A stretch of DNA of 64,000 nt from Chaunax sp. Z400 (GCA_037577475.1 CM075189.1:33518179-33582178), one strand, 5' to 3'. Positions 1 through 13,525 are shown, counted from the first letter of the stretch. The notes: generated from the letters alone by a model not told the origin. Numbers and translations: made by a program.

Positions 1-10
1 TCATAAAACA

Positions 11-54
11 AATATATACATATATATATATATATGTATATGTATATATATATA
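11..54. repeat. AT dinucleotide microsatellite
   Basis: Alternating TA run with a few G or C interruptions at the left window edge. It has no coding content. Confidence 0.9.
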
Positions 55-2680
55 AATAACCAAAATAATTCTAAAGAGCCTTTTTCAAAAACTTTTTCCA
101 TTATCTGTTTGTTGTCAGCATAATAATTAAATATAAACACCCAAAATCCATGGGGCCTCTCTGCCCACGATTGTCCAGCTTTAATTTTGTTTTTTGATAT
201 GATGTCAGAGTCAGACGATGATATCAGTGGGATGAATTAGCAGGATGAAGTCTTCCTCATGTACTCTACACACAAACCCCTCCAACCTGTTGAAATCCTG
301 CTTCCAAAGCCTCTCCTAGTGACAACAAGCGTAATAAACTCCTCTTTTGATTCAGGCATCTTCCCTACAGCATTCAAGATGTCTACCAAAATCTGTGTAA
401 GTAATCAGTCGGAATTTCATTAGTAAAGTTTAATAGAAACATCTGTGTGTGTGCCGGTCTCTAAATCAGAGCACATTTCTTCAGGTGGGTGGTGAGTGGA
501 TGTGAGAGTTTGCACGTTGTGAACTGGCCCATGTATGTCAGCTGATGCACCCTGTAAATAGCAGGAAAAACACTGCACCACTTTTTCCCCCCTTGTGTTA
601 TAGACGAAATGACTGCATGGCGTGAAAATACTGTTTGAGGTGTTTTAAGTGGATCTAAGTGGTCTATTTTAGAACAGCCAAATATGAAATGCATAATTTT
701 ACAATTTAGCAGGGTTTTTTTTGCGTTGTCTCTGACAGTGAGGTGAGACGATAATGATAAATCTCTTGTATGAGGGTCACATAGAAAAAAACAACTATTT
801 AAACCTATTATATTGACTGTTCTGTGATTTGCCACCATTGCAGACTTTAAACAGCTTCAGCTTGGAGTCTTTTTTTTCTCCTGGATACAACATTGGAGGT
901 GGTCATGATAGTGTCGGTGTTCTTTTTAGGCATGTTAAGTTTGAAATTGATATTTTTCATTGCTATATCTTTTTAAACCTGCACACTGCAAAAAAAGAGA
1001 AGCTAAAATACACAAAATAAACACTGAGTTTGAGGAGAAAATGGCTTAATATCAGTGAAATGATCTGGACATGCAGCAAGATGATTTTAGTTGTTGAGAA
1101 ATCCTAAAATAAATTGGTTAATTAATCTCCTTTTTCCAGATCTAAGGTTTAAGATCCTGTCAAGCACACAACAATTTGCAGTGTACTGTCTACCCTCTGT
1201 CTACTACTATACTATAACACTAATGCCATGTGTGTTGGACACACAACCTGTCATTCACTCCCTGCTGCTCTAAAGTGTGCACTGGGGTAATACACAACCG
1301 CTTATTTTCTCCACTTGAGGGACTCTAATATTAATTGTTTGCATAATCATATATTTATCTATAGAGAGAGTCAATTAAAATGCATGCAGTGGTCAAAGTT
1401 GTCATATTGATGGGTGTGAAGGTGTGTTGACTGATTAAAGAGACGTCCATTCAATCTTCAGTGTAACCAGCAGCTGCTGGTAGCCTTTCAATCTCTCAGT
1501 GAATGAAATGATGAAAAGGCAGCCAAACATCCTTTCATTCATAATTCAGTGTACTGGAAGGTTTTTTTTGTGGTTTTTTGGATGAAATTGCAAAGAAATG
1601 TTACAAAGCCAGCCTGTTAAACTCGGCCAGCTTGTGCCGCATCCACAATGGCTGCAGGAAATGACAGCATGGCTAGTTACGCTTTCATAGCGTAGCCTGT
1701 AAGATGAGTTTGACCTCTGCCTGCACTGCAACTTCTCTTCAGAATGGATGCTTTGAATGTGGCTCCATTTGCTCGGCACAAGTAAGTATGTGGAATCATT
1801 CAAAATGCAAACCGTGTTTACTGACCTATATTGCTTTAAGGAGCAGTTCACTCAGAAATGAAACTTCTGTCACGATCTGCTAACCCACACGGACAATGGA
1901 GGAAGACTCCTGGAGCTTCACAGCAAAACAGTCTTCCAGCATTCTTCTGAACAACTGAAGAAGATGGGAACTTGTTCTTGTTTATTTTATTTCATTTTTT
2001 AAGCTTGAAAGCTTAAGCTTTTTTTTAAGCTGAACTCTGGATAATGTGCTGCTTCACTTAACATGTCACTATTTCTGTAACCAACATTTTGCAACTGTTT
2101 TTGTGGCAATTAACTCCAAACAACCTTTAACGAGACTGTAGGACACTTAAAAGTTTCATAAAACATGATGATGACATTTTTCAGCTGACTTTCAGAGATG
2201 GCAACAGGTTTTTTTTTCTAACCCAAAATGTGATCTTTTCTAATAAAATGCTTTTGTCCCTAAACCCATCCAGATCTTGAGCACAGCATTTCTAACAAAA
2301 TAAAAGTCAGAGCGTAATTCATGAGGTAAACATATATTATGAACATGCTTGAGGCTAAAAGCTACAGTGCCAACATTTATTCTGGTTATTTGGTTTGATT
2401 TTATTATATCAATCTGAAGAAAAAGACAAAATATATCAAGGATAATGCTTAAGAGGCTTTGCAGCATTGCACTGTAGCTCTCCGGAGGTATTTATCCCAG
2501 TTGTCAGATTGAGTTTCGGCAGGCGGTGATGTTACCGTCATGGCCTTCAGGCTTCTTGTTTTCTGTCTTCTTCTTTTATCTGTCTCTGCTTCACTGTCCC
2601 CAGCTGTGCAGCACGTAGTCAGGTAATGCTGTGTCACAAGAGCCTTTGAAATGTAAATCACTCCAGTTATGAGTGTATGT
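55..2680. other. Non-coding stretch, nothing assigned
   Basis: AT-rich, CpG-poor sequence with short random open frames only. I see no conserved domain, transposon end or RNA gene. Confidence 0.6.
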
Positions 2681-2681
2681 T

Positions 2682-2722
<41 letters not shown>

Positions 2723-2723
2723 A

Positions 2724-2756
<33 letters not shown>
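2681..2756. repeat. Compound (GT)n(GA)n microsatellite
   Basis: A run of GT repeats passes directly into GA repeats with two small interruptions. Ser-Leu and Thr-His rich minus-strand frames across 2449-2881 are only translations of this repeat. Confidence 0.95.
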
Positions 2757-2758
<2 letters not shown>

Positions 2759-3039
2759 CCATGGAGCTTTGGTTGAAAACGTGGTTTGCCAGTGAGCTGA
2801 ACCAGTGGTGAAAACAGCTGAAAGTCCACCGGGGCCAACTTTTCCTGGGAGTCTCATCTTTTGTGTTGTTTCAATAAACATGTTGCATATTAATTCTGCA
2901 CAATTAGGGCTTTATCTTATCTTGTTTTCCATGACAGCAAGACTGTATGGTCTTTTTCTTTTCAGTGGAAAGAAAGGAAGAAACGGAAACAGCAAGGAGT
3001 TGGAGAGACAATGGAGACAACCACAAGAACGGCAAAACA

Positions 3040-3079
3040 AACAACAACAACCAGAACAACAAAAACAACAACAACAATA
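3040..3079 (+). repeat. CAA-rich simple repeat
   Basis: Imperfect CAA trinucleotide run. It produces a poly-Gln tail in one frame and poly-Cys in the opposite strand. No gene is supported. Confidence 0.8.
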
Positions 3080-3224
3080 ACAGCTGTGATGTATATACAA
3101 TAGTATCAACATTATAACCATAACTGTGTAACCTTGTTCACCTTAATGTGTGTTTGTGTGTGTGTGTTAGAAAGATTGTCACTGGATGTGGTTTTAAGTG
3201 AGGGGTCATTACAAAACCACGTCA

Positions 3225-3575
3225 ACCCCCAGCGGTAGGCAGAGAAGGACCCAAACCACCACGGTGCCCCACGGAGCATGAAGGGCCCGAGGCCACGTGC
3301 CCCCGGGCAAACCACACGCCGACCCCAAGGGAAAGCCAGCCAGAAGCCGACCGCCCCCAAGCGCGAGGGGGGCCCATGTCCCCGAAAACCCTCACATCTG
3401 AGACCCGCCCAGACCCCCGACACAGAGCCCACCACACACCAGAGAGGCCGGGACCCTCCAAACCATCACTCCCAGAGTGGGACGATGCCCCCCATGGCCC
3501 ACCAGCAACACCCTGGGGGCAGGATCTCCCCCAAGGCCACTGATCCCTACCCCACCCGTGGAGCTCCTGGTAACA
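3225..3575. other. GC-rich, C-strand-biased block, probably part of a dispersed repeat
   Basis: About 350 bp of strongly C-rich sequence in an otherwise AT-rich region, with sharp borders on both sides. It contains many CpGs and C runs (G runs on the minus strand), for example near 3301, 3365 and 3489. Frames stay open on both strands because of base composition, and the proline/arginine-rich or glycine/tryptophan-rich products look artefactual. Its isolation suggests an inserted repeat segment rather than a promoter. I cannot name the family. Confidence 0.5.
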
Positions 3576-6451
3576 TTTAATCTTATTTTAAAAGATGCTA
3601 AAAATCTCAGGTGGATGTACAGAGGTGGCTAAAGTCATTCAATATTGTCTGTGTGAGGAAATGTGCACTCTGGTGGCAGAGATGGTCAGTACAAGTGTGT
3701 TGAGATGTCACTTTGGAAAAAAAACTGTTAAAAATAAAATATACTGATGTCATTGAGTTTAATGGGGCAAATACTCCTGTATGTAAACACCAGGTTCAAA
3801 GTATGCCCGTTGCTATGTTTGAGTCCAAGAACAGGTTGTAAAGGAAATTAAATATTATGGTGAGAAATTCTGGGGCAAAAGAGGGTCAACATGGACATTA
3901 AAATCAGCGGCTGAAATAGTTCTATCTCAGATAAACACAATGGATGATAACGAATCTGAAAATTCAGTTGTAAAATCTGATACAGATGATTGCACAGAGG
4001 GTGGAGGTTTCATCCTTTCAAAACTACAGATATCAGTCACTTTGTTGGGGTATATCTGAACCGCTTGTGTAATACAACAGCTAAACCTTCACCATGTTCA
4101 TTCAATCTGGGCTGATGATCACCGGTCTGACAGTCATCCCCAGATTTCTACTATGTCCCTGTTAATAATATAAAATCAAGCTGATTAGAAGTGACAAGAT
4201 AACTTAAATGAAAGGACTTGCTAGAGAGAGCTCTAATACTAAAAACACTGACTTTCACTGAGGTATAGATGAGGGTAAGAGAGGGTCCCTCTCTTGATCT
4301 CCCCTCTGTAGTGTTTATCTGCAGGGTGTATACAAATCAGTCCAGAGGTCCTTTAAGACGATGCAGAGAGTCATCAGATACTGACAACCTGGAAATGAGA
4401 CTCGACAATCTTTTTCCAAAACAGGCGGCAGGACATTTTACCCATGTGTGCTGTTCCAGTCTGTGGGATCCTATTGTTTACTATAAAAATAAAATGTAAG
4501 ATGTAATGAATTATTTTTTTTAAATCTGACACTTTCAGTGAGTGATTCCTGTGCTCCCCTCTACACACATATATATTATTTATGTGGTCCACTGGACCCA
4601 ATGGTAAACAAAGTGTGTGAATTGTCGGAGAACTCCATTCAAATCATAACCTTGTCTACAACAGCAGGTGAAAACATGGCGAAAGTGAAATTAAAAGAAC
4701 AGTTTTGTTGTGTACATTCACTCTGTCTTCCCCCTGTAGGATATATGTAAGTGTGTGTCTGATGTTTTAGTGGCTGAAAAGCCTCCTTTTTTTAATGCAG
4801 GGCTGATCTCAGTCCGAACACTTGTGAAGTGAAGACTTGTCTATCTTTGAATGTTCTCCTATAGTTGGGTGCAAGGCGTCCAGGATGTCCCACCCTATGT
4901 GAACAGGGACAGTATCCATGCCCCCATTAACCCTGCATGAGATAAGGAACAATAGATTATGGTCTGTTTCCAGAGAAAAGATTAGGCCGCCACACCTGAA
5001 TAAGAACTGCATCAATAACATTAGTCATTTTGCTGTAGTGTAAACCAAAGCAATCACCAACTTTATCCTCAGAGGCAAAAGTAGCAGACTAAATAAGTTT
5101 TGCTGTTTTGGGCCATTCATCACTTCTGGTCAGCGTAGCTGCTGCTGCTGGCAGAGGCTACCAGGAAATGTGGGGCTGAGTTCTCCTCTGTTTGGATCCT
5201 GTTTGAATCGATTTAAAGTGAACTGTTTTTAGGGTTAGGGTTCGTTGTGAATGAATTAAAAGAATTACAAATCACATACTTGCCAGTGACTTAATATTGA
5301 TTTTTGACTTTCTTTTTGTTCAGGTTGTTGCCGTGCTGCGACCAAAAGGCACCTGGATGAAAACGAATCCTGTCCATTAACCACATACTTTGCAGAGTAT
5401 TACAGCTGAGAGAAAGCAGTGAGGAATGAATAATAAGCACAGTAAAGGTGGTCATTGTTTTAGCTCTCCAAACGAGGCAATTGTTTAGTCTTTTGGACAA
5501 CATTATATTCCTGCACTTGTTTGTAGCTTGTAATTTTCTTCATCCTTCAGAGATGAATGCTGTGACAACTCAATACTAGGCTGTATAAATGAATGAACAC
5601 AGACATTAGACATTTTTATTCAAAGGATTTTTCGATGAACATATACCCAAGTGTGGGTTCAATGCAAATGCTGCGCTTTAAAGAACAAAAGCTAGAATTT
5701 AGGGCGACGTTTACACAAAGGATTTTAATTTTTTACACATAAACATGAGCAAAGAAAAGTGTTTTCTTCAATTAATGGCTAAAGCATGACACTGGCATTG
5801 CAAGAGTAAGTTCCAGGTTGAGTCAGTGTGAGGCCATCCAAACCAAAACTCGTTTATAATAACCATTTAATGAATGGCTATTTTTAACACATCACTCTGT
5901 TGCTCTCCATCTTGGTTTTGTTGCTATTTTGGAGCATGTTTCTTTGTTGTATAACGGAAAACACTGTTATCTCTCCTCTAATGCTACTTGCTTAAGGAAG
6001 GTGTGTGTGTGTGTGTGGGGGTGGACGTGAGCAGAAGTGTGCCTACAGACCTGTTTGCATCAATGAAGCTAATTGTAAAACTAATGATTTTCTCCGTAAA
6101 TGAACTTCAAAGTGTTTGCTGCTAATCCAGGAGGTTGGAAGATGAGATAAGAAGTAATGGGCAGAGATTTAATGTTATCTATCCATGCGGAATTGTAATG
6201 AATTAGTAATTAATGTTCGCCTGCGATTTATTGATTGTGTTGTGCTGATGTCATCTGGCCTGTGAGGGCTGGAAATTTGGAACGTTTGTGGTCACAGTCT
6301 CAGAGGAAATTTGTACGTCCTAAAGAGAGTTGGAGCAACTTCAAGGTCCAGAATTGTTTAAACTTAATAGCCTGTGCAAAGCATTCTTCTAAAATGTTTG
6401 AGGGGTATACTTTTTTTCTGAATTATTAATGGGATTGTTTGGTCTCCTTAG
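3576..6451. other. Non-coding stretch, nothing assigned
   Basis: AT-rich sequence with no recognisable coding exon. A short doubled telomere-like hexamer near 5231 and a GT run near 6002 are trivial. Confidence 0.55.
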
Positions 6452-6546
6452 AATAAAGAGTCGGTCTAGACCTGCTCGTCTTGGAAAGTGCCTTGAGATA
6501 ACATTTGTTGTGATCTTGCGCTATATAAATAAAATTGACTTGACTT
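6452..6546 (+). mobile_element. LINE 3' tail (CR1/L2-like), 5'-truncated
   Basis: The segment has the familiar fish LINE 3' end: a 'GTGCCTTGAGATAAC'-type motif, then a 'CTATATAAATAAAATTGA' core, then a short TGACT tandem tail. Only the 3' end is present, as expected for target-primed reverse transcription that stopped early. The clade is recalled by pattern, not searched. Confidence 0.65.
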
Positions 6547-8006
6547 GACAGAATAGTATACTCAGCTTTTATAAAAAGCATTTATCATAGAGGCCACTGA
6601 ACTAATGTACAATTTACCACAGTGTCATTCATTCCTCTTGTATCATTTGGCCTTATTACATATTTTCTTGTCAGATAATCTTTGCAAATGTTGAGCCAAC
6701 ACTCTCAGGACTGGGCATCGAGAACCAATGGTCAGAATGACAGAATTACTGAGGACTCACAATTTATTTTACTTACATGATATACAACTTACTAAGTATT
6801 ATTTACTGACTCAAAAAAACATAATTAGAGTTGAGTAACTCTGTAATGCAGCGTGTTAAATTATTCATGTTTGACAAGTATCTACGATGTATTGCTTCCA
6901 CTTGTTTCAAAGCCTTTTTCACATTGTGTGTGGATATTATTAAGGTAACGGTAAAACATGCAAGACAATGAGACCCCAAAGGCAGCTGCAGTACAGAATA
7001 AACAGCCAGTCAAAGTTCCTTTTCTGTGTTTTTGAACAAGTGAAAACTGGAGAAATGATTTATTTCTAGAGTTTTCTAAAAACCTAACGCTGTTTTGAGG
7101 TTCTGTTCCTGCATCTGTAGCTAGTTCCAAAAGTTTCCTTCAAGTTTCTGTGAGCAAAAACAATATATGAGAGGGCAGAAAAAGATCAGTAAGCAGCTTC
7201 CACGAGACGTAGAGATAGATGGAAGATTCTATTTTTCATGTGAACGCAGTATAGATCTTTGATATATCTGATTTTCAGGCCCAAACAACACCTTTGTAAA
7301 ACACAAGGCAGATAGGGGCTCAAATCAGCATGCTGCAGCTGTGTGAATTACCACAGCAGTCAAACCAATTGAATATATCTGCATGTGTGAATGCTTCCGA
7401 CTTCCTGTTATTTTTCTTGGGTCATGTTGGGACATGATGCAGCAAAATGCAAAATGGTTTCAGAAAGAAGCTCCAAACTTGTAACCTCTGCCAGGATCAG
7501 TAGTGAGCTGTTTATTGTGATTTCATTTTGGCTTTTTTTTTCTTATGCCTCATTTACTTTTTGTATTTCCATTGACAAAAGTTGTGGATTGTACGTGGTA
7601 ATGGGTATTTTTGGTATTGGCAGAGGTTCTAGTCGAGCTGATTGGTCAGGCGGAATTGTACCCTGTGGGAAGATGCTAATTCTGAAGCTAATATTGCCTT
7701 GATTGAGGGGCAAATAAATCTTTGTGGCATCTCGTCCTGGAAAATCTAAATCAAGAAAAGCACCTGGTACTAAAAACGAGCTGTACCATGCAGTGGACAC
7801 AAGGCCATAGCCTGTAAGTTCATTTATGCTCAATGTTAAAGATGTATACTGATACGAACTGAGCCTTTTTGCCACATTCTGCGTTAATCTCATACATATT
7901 TTTGCACGATTTTGGAGAGCCTATGGATATGGGCGAAACAGAGATGTACCACTGGAAATGGTTGACGGCTGTGTAGCCAAAATTCAAGTATGATAAGACA
8001 ATGTCT
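6547..8006. other. Non-coding stretch, nothing assigned
   Basis: No motif-bearing frame, transposon end or RNA gene seen. Confidence 0.5.
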
Positions 8007-8014
8007 ATAGACAT

Positions 8015-8788
8015 CAGAGGTGTGACGGTTCACAGAACTCACAGATCGGATCAATTTTGAGATCAGCACCAAAAAAAAGGAGACAATTACAACTTTGCTC
8101 TCCATTTATGACTTAAAGAACACAGAAAACAAGGAACTTTCACCCATGGTCTTTAAGAAAACAACATTAAGACGTCTAATGTTTAAATAAAATCTTAAAA
8201 TAAAAGATTCAACACTCAAATGTTAAATTAAAGTGCAGTATGGTGCATGGTGATGTCTTCTGTCTTTGAATGACAGTGATTGAAAAAAATACCATTTGTG
8301 CACATCATTAAAAAGAGGAGAACAAAAAGAAATAAAGCCAAACAGCCCAGAGCTTATAATTTTAAGATTTTCTTTTCAAAAAGATGTCAGCATTGTCTGG
8401 GGGAGAGGGTAGACCTCTCTGCAGCCACCGTGTCCCTGCTGTGGAGAACACAGCGAGGTACCGTCTGTGTCAACATGGCAACGTGAGGGTATTTTAATGC
8501 TGCCTTGTGGGATGCCACTTCCTCTTTGATGGTGTTGGCAAACGTCTTGCCTGTGTCCCCACCACTAAAGGTCTCCTCAAACATCTATCTATCAACAGCT
8601 TTTCAACTCGTCCCATTCACATGACCAAACTTCTCTGTGTAATTTCTCACAGCAGCTCTGCACCAAGATTTAGACAATTATTACTTTAAAAAGTTTTTTA
8701 AAAAAGTGATCCACGGATCAGATGTGGTCCGATCTGTGGAGGGCGGTCCGATCCGAACACGGGTTAACCGTGGTCTGTTGCACCACTA
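8015..8788 (-). mobile_element. hAT-family DNA transposon, internally deleted, with 8-bp TSD
   Basis: The element is bounded by CAGAGGTG on the left and CACCACTA on the right, which are imperfect inverted copies of the hAT terminal consensus CAGNGGTG. It is flanked by an exact 8-bp direct repeat, ATAGACAT, at 8007-8014 and 8789-8796, which is the hallmark TSD length of hAT elements. At 774 bp it is too short for an autonomous copy, so it is a deletion derivative. A transposase C-terminal scrap lies inside on the minus strand. The GGATC-rich subterminal sequence recurs at 37.2 kb. Confidence 0.85.
8387..8584 (-). pseudogene. hAT transposase C-terminal fragment
   Basis: The minus-strand frame contains 'RDTVAAERSTLSPRQC', which resembles the end of the hAT dimerisation domain (family pattern: a Ser/Val-E-R-x-F-S-T-A-G-D stretch, then an R-S-x-L-x-P segment). 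The upstream E-R-V-F part is shifted or lost, and no N-terminal BED finger or catalytic core remains. This is a dead remnant inside the deleted element at 8015-8788, not a host gene. Confidence 0.7.
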
Positions 8789-8796
8789 ATAGACAT

Positions 8797-10381
8797 GATG
8801 TACGAAAGCGAAAAAACCTCTATCTCGTGATATATTTAATGGCATCAGAGACCAAACTTCTTCCTTCTCATATGACATAGAAACTTATTTCTTTTCTGTT
8901 GTCAGACTAACTCCTGTATAAAAATAATGATTTAAAAAATGGCTTATAAATATTACATTACCCCCATCTACACACTGAAGTGAAGTCAGCGTTATGAATG
9001 ATCCACTCTAATGAGGTTTTATGTGTCTGCTTAGTGCGAGACAAAAGGTGAGAATGGAAAAACAAAGCATGAAAACTAGTGCAGACATGTCAGAACCACA
9101 TGTGCTCATTTTTCTGTGAATGTTTTAATCAAATCACCTGCACAATTTTACCTACACATATTTAATGCTTTTCATGCTTTGACATGTCAGAATGTCTGCA
9201 GTGAAATGTGTCTGAGTATGTTTTGCAGAAATATTCTGCTATTAAATTTCGTATGCACGGCAACAAGGCTTATGCAAAATGTTTATTGCATTTCCTGTCA
9301 CTGATATTAAATGGAGGTGGAGGAATTGAGCAGAGAAAACGATAAGTTATACTTTGTTAATTGTTGGTAAGAATGAGGCCAGCATTTATTTTATAATTTT
9401 CCACATTCAGCTAAATAGTATCAAAGTAAAACAGTCTAATTCTTTCTTTCTTTCTGTCTGTCCCTCCTTCTCGCTTATATTTTAAATTGTCAAATTTGTA
9501 ATTCTCTACATGATTATGAAGCCATTTGTCCTTTATTTCCATAAAGAAAGGATGATTTCTGCTTTTGTTTTCAAAGGCCTGCTTTGTTGAAAAGTTTTTT
9601 TTTTTCCTGAAAGGCTTTTCATAGAGCTTTAAATGTGCGTCTCCCTGCAGAGTTTTGGGCTTGGAAAGCTCCTGCATTGGAATGAAACTCCTCCATTGTA
9701 CCATAAGAATGATAATGGGCTTTTTTCCATGGGCTGTATCACTTTGGAGATTATTTGGAAACAGTATTAGTTTTGACACAACTTGGCAAATATGCATTCA
9801 TGGATGTGTCCCAAGAATCCTTTTTCTGAGAGCTCAAGGCTTTTTATGAGGGCCATTGAGAGGATGGAGGTAAAAGAAAAGTGGGAGTGTATTTGATTAT
9901 TTTGGTCCCTTTTAAGTATTCTTTTCCCCCTGTGCCACCACTCAGTTTCCTTTTCCACTTTAAAATATCTCTCCTCAAATAAAGACATGTTCTTTCACTC
10001 AGTCTGAATAAGATCTGAGTCCTCCATCACAGGACTCTGCCTAAAAAGTAGAATTAGGCACACATGATTTATCTTATTTCCTAAGTTATTACTCTTTCAC
10101 TTTAAGAAGTACAAGTTAAATAAGCGACAGCGTTACACATTAACCACTTTCAGACAGGCATTGCGCAACAGCACCAAAACAAATTGCCTCCTCTTTAACC
10201 CCTTTGGTGCGTTCAAACTGGACCAGCCAAGGCGTCACAACACCTCGGTGTGTGCGTTCACAGTGTATGCACAGTGTATTTCCCAGAAAACAGCTGTTTG
10301 CTGTCTGATAGTATTTCACAGTTTGCTGCATTAATGCTGTTTCTTTCATCTCTGACTGCGTCACACAAACGGTCAGTGCCC
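8797..10381. other. Non-coding stretch, nothing assigned
   Basis: Contains a short TTCT run near 9439. A 128-codon minus-strand frame at 9411-9797 shows no domain and is treated as chance. Confidence 0.5.
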
Positions 10382-10800
10382 CCAACCAGTTTGGCCTTGA
10401 TTTGTGTCCATATAATCTCTATGGGGTTAAGATCTGTTGACTGACCAGCTCAAAACATCACCAACAGAGAATTCCACCATCATGAAACCATGTTTTTTTT
10501 TTTTTTGTTTCGTGTTTTCTGTGTGTGCTGAAGGATTATCTTGTGAAAAATGGCCTCTGGCCTTTTATTTCCACCACACAACAGGCTATAAGTTGAAGCG
10601 ACGCTTTTGTAACATCTTTTGGTTCTCCTCACATTCATGGAGTTTTAACATCACACCAGTTCACCAACACTACATTACATAAATCCACCTCCTCCATGTT
10701 TCTCAGTGGTGGAGAGGAATTCTGGGTTGAATTTATCACCTGACCTACAGAGACAGCGTTCTGCAGCATCAGTACTCAGCTCAGAACGTGATCTGTATTT
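10382..10800 (-). pseudogene. Tc1/mariner transposase relic
   Basis: On the minus strand, the segment near 10382-10450 reads 'QSTDLNPIEIIWTQIK', a good match to the Tc1-family block around the third catalytic acid (S-P-D-L-N-P-I-E-x-x-W). Further upstream in transcript order (10682-10705) it reads 'EKHGGGGF', matching the K-H-G-G-G block that precedes the second catalytic motif in Tc1 transposases. The two lie in different frames with stops and a poly(T) run (about 10491-10506) between them, so the copy is decayed. Terminal inverted repeats were not located. Confidence 0.75.
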
Positions 10801-13485
10801 TATTGGCACATATTTTACCTCTTTTTAATAAAACAAAGAGTAATTGCACAACTTACTACATTTCTGTACAGGCCTGTACGTAGGGTGGTAGGGTGACCAG
10901 GCGTTCCCCACTTTATGAGGGACTACACAATATTTTCATCCCTTACCCCTAAGCCCACATATTGAAGCGATGATCCGCATTTTGAATCAAAAATCTGAAT
11001 TGACATTGTCTCAATATGCAGGATGTGGGATGATGGATAAAAATGTGCAGTGATGCATAAAGTGGGACACCTGATGTCTGAGGTCATGAACTCTTTTGAG
11101 AGACTGGTGTTGGTCCACCTGAAAGGCATTACAGTCCCAATGCTGCAACTCCTGTCTGCAAGGCAAATCATGGTCATCATGGGACTGCACTACATCCACA
11201 CCTCAAGTCTTCAGGGACACGTGGAGGAAAATAAGCACCGGTGCCTTCAAGGGATGTCTGTGATCTTCTCTCTACACAAATGAATGCTGCAGCTCCAAAT
11301 CATGAGCCTGGATGTACCCCTTAATGACAGGACCATCCTCCCTGTCTGAACTGTTGATCGACGATTGATCGAATGATGTATCTCTGATAGATTGATCTAT
11401 GATCAGTCTGTTTGGGGTGGATGTCTTCATTTCAATATGATTCAACAGCGGCACAGCTGGATGTTTGCTGGTCCTTTCGTTCCACTGCATCCATCACATG
11501 AACCAGAAGAAGTGAAATGTGACAAAGATTGATGGAAACAGATGTTTTAGTTGAAACAGTGGCACTGCTTGAGCTTCTTCTTCTTTTCTTTTATTTTACG
11601 GATTTTTCCTGCATTATCATATAATCAAACACCTTCAATGAAGGAACAGTACTAAAAGTTGCATTCAGAGTTAAAGTTTGAATGTAAAAAATAAACATTA
11701 ATATAAAACTAATAAGATTGACCTTCTAATGTATAAATAGTATAGTAATTTTTCTGTAAAAAATGAAACAAGGATAATTTGATACCATACATTACACATA
11801 GAATAACAGATGTTTTACTGATTGACAGAAAATGTCAATATTTTCTTTGCATGAATTAAAACAAACTGAAAATTACTGTTGAAATTTAGTTGTTTATCAT
11901 AAAATTAGTTGGGTTTTTTTACAGCAAACTTTGATTGAAATAAAAAATCACCCCTCGACTCCTGCATGTAACAGGAAATAATCCGTTATAGAGCAGATCC
12001 AGATAAAGGGGTGGATTTATGATTTTTTCTCACTTCAACAGAACCCTGAGGGTAGCCACTCTGATGGGGCAGCTGAAGACTGAAGACATTTAAACTGAGA
12101 AAGAAACAGTGAAGCTATCTGCTGGCTAAAAAACTACATGGAATCAAGCAGAGTCAGATAATGGGTTATTTTTAACAAATCACTTAACAAAATGTTGAGA
12201 TTGAAGATAACTAAACACACATGAACCAACAAAAATAAACTACACTACTTTATAGGAAGGACTTTATTACAGGTCAACCGACCCAGCTGATCAGAGTCCG
12301 GGGTTCACCTCACAAGTCTGCAGGGGCCAAGCGTAGCGTGCTCACAATGGACCAGTCCCAGAGCATTAATATACATTACACATAAGATGAACAAAACTGA
12401 ACTTGTAAATTGAATCATCAGTAATAAAGGCCTGTAATGACTCATAATTTGAATGGAATCATTAAGTCATATACATGCCTTGTTGTGTGAATGATGCATT
12501 GTGTAAATTTCACTCTTTATCTCACAAACACACAGAGGGGCAGATTAGCTACTTCTCCGGTGACTTAAAGGCCTGTAAAATTCACCCTGGTAGTATTTAC
12601 ACGCTGCTGTGCAGCATTGTGCGATGTCTGAATGTCTGATAAGCCTTCGAGCTTTTCCTCACAATTTACTCTTTCCAATTTTTATTACACCCCATCAGCT
12701 CTGACTGGAAGCAGCCTTGATGTAGATTCTCAGAGGTAGAAGACAAATTTATGAATTATTGGACGATTGTAGCTCTCTATGGGCCCTCTTATCTAAAACT
12801 GCTGATTAATATGCATAAGCTAAGAACTTAATAAACGTATCAGTTTTGAGGACATGCAGTGTGTACATATGGCAGTTTAGGACGTGAGGGAGGCTGTGTT
12901 CACTGTTTGTGCTGACACTGATACCATCTTTGCTGCAGCTAACCTCACTTTAATGTGATGTAAAGCTGGTATCGGCTGGTCGGCTTAAAAACCATCTCTC
13001 CTGCACTGTACCTGATCATTTTCATGTAAGTACATAAAAGCCATGTGTCGATCTCTGCTTGAAGCAACACAAATGCATCACAGACTAAGTGTGATCCAGA
13101 GGTTTGCACACGCTGATAGACATCTGCCACCACACCAGGAGTCCGCCGCTAATGACTAGCTGAAGCACTCAATTTATGGATGTTGACCTTTACAAGCCCC
13201 AATGTTAGAAGCATTTAGAAGTGGATGTAACACCAGGAGGACAGGGGCGTAGAGACCCATTAATGGTCTTCCTCTGCTCTCATCTTGAACAAAGGTTTTC
13301 CCATTTTGGGGTAATCTGCTGCAGGTGTAGGAAAGAAGAGGAAACCATTCAATAAAGAAAACAGAAGGAGACGTGATGATGAGGTGATGACCACATGGAC
13401 GGTATACGGAGGAGGGAGGGATGTAGTGGAGGATGAAGGACAAACCCTGGGAGTATTTACTTTTCTAATCTGTGCTTGGAGAGGC

Positions 13486-13486
<1 letters not shown>
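10801..13486. other. Non-coding stretch, possibly with conserved regulatory sequence
   Basis: No coding exon recognised. The part around 12530-12850 has balanced composition and homeodomain-type ATTA/TAAT cores, including an octamer-like ATGCATAAG context near 12810. This is the texture of conserved non-coding DNA, but conservation cannot be tested here. Confidence 0.35.

Positions 13487-13525
<39 letters not shown>

Noticed and set aside
2449..2881. Minus-strand frames with Ser-Leu and Thr-His tracts
   Set aside because: They are translations of the GT/GA microsatellite.
3222..3580. Proline/arginine- or glycine/tryptophan-rich frames on both strands
   Set aside because: Open on both strands only because of the GC-rich, C-biased block.
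5228..5242. Telomere-like GGGTTA doublet
   Set aside because: Only two units; chance occurrence.
9411..9797. 128-codon minus-strand frame
   Set aside because: Lys-rich, no domain seen, no flanking transposon ends.
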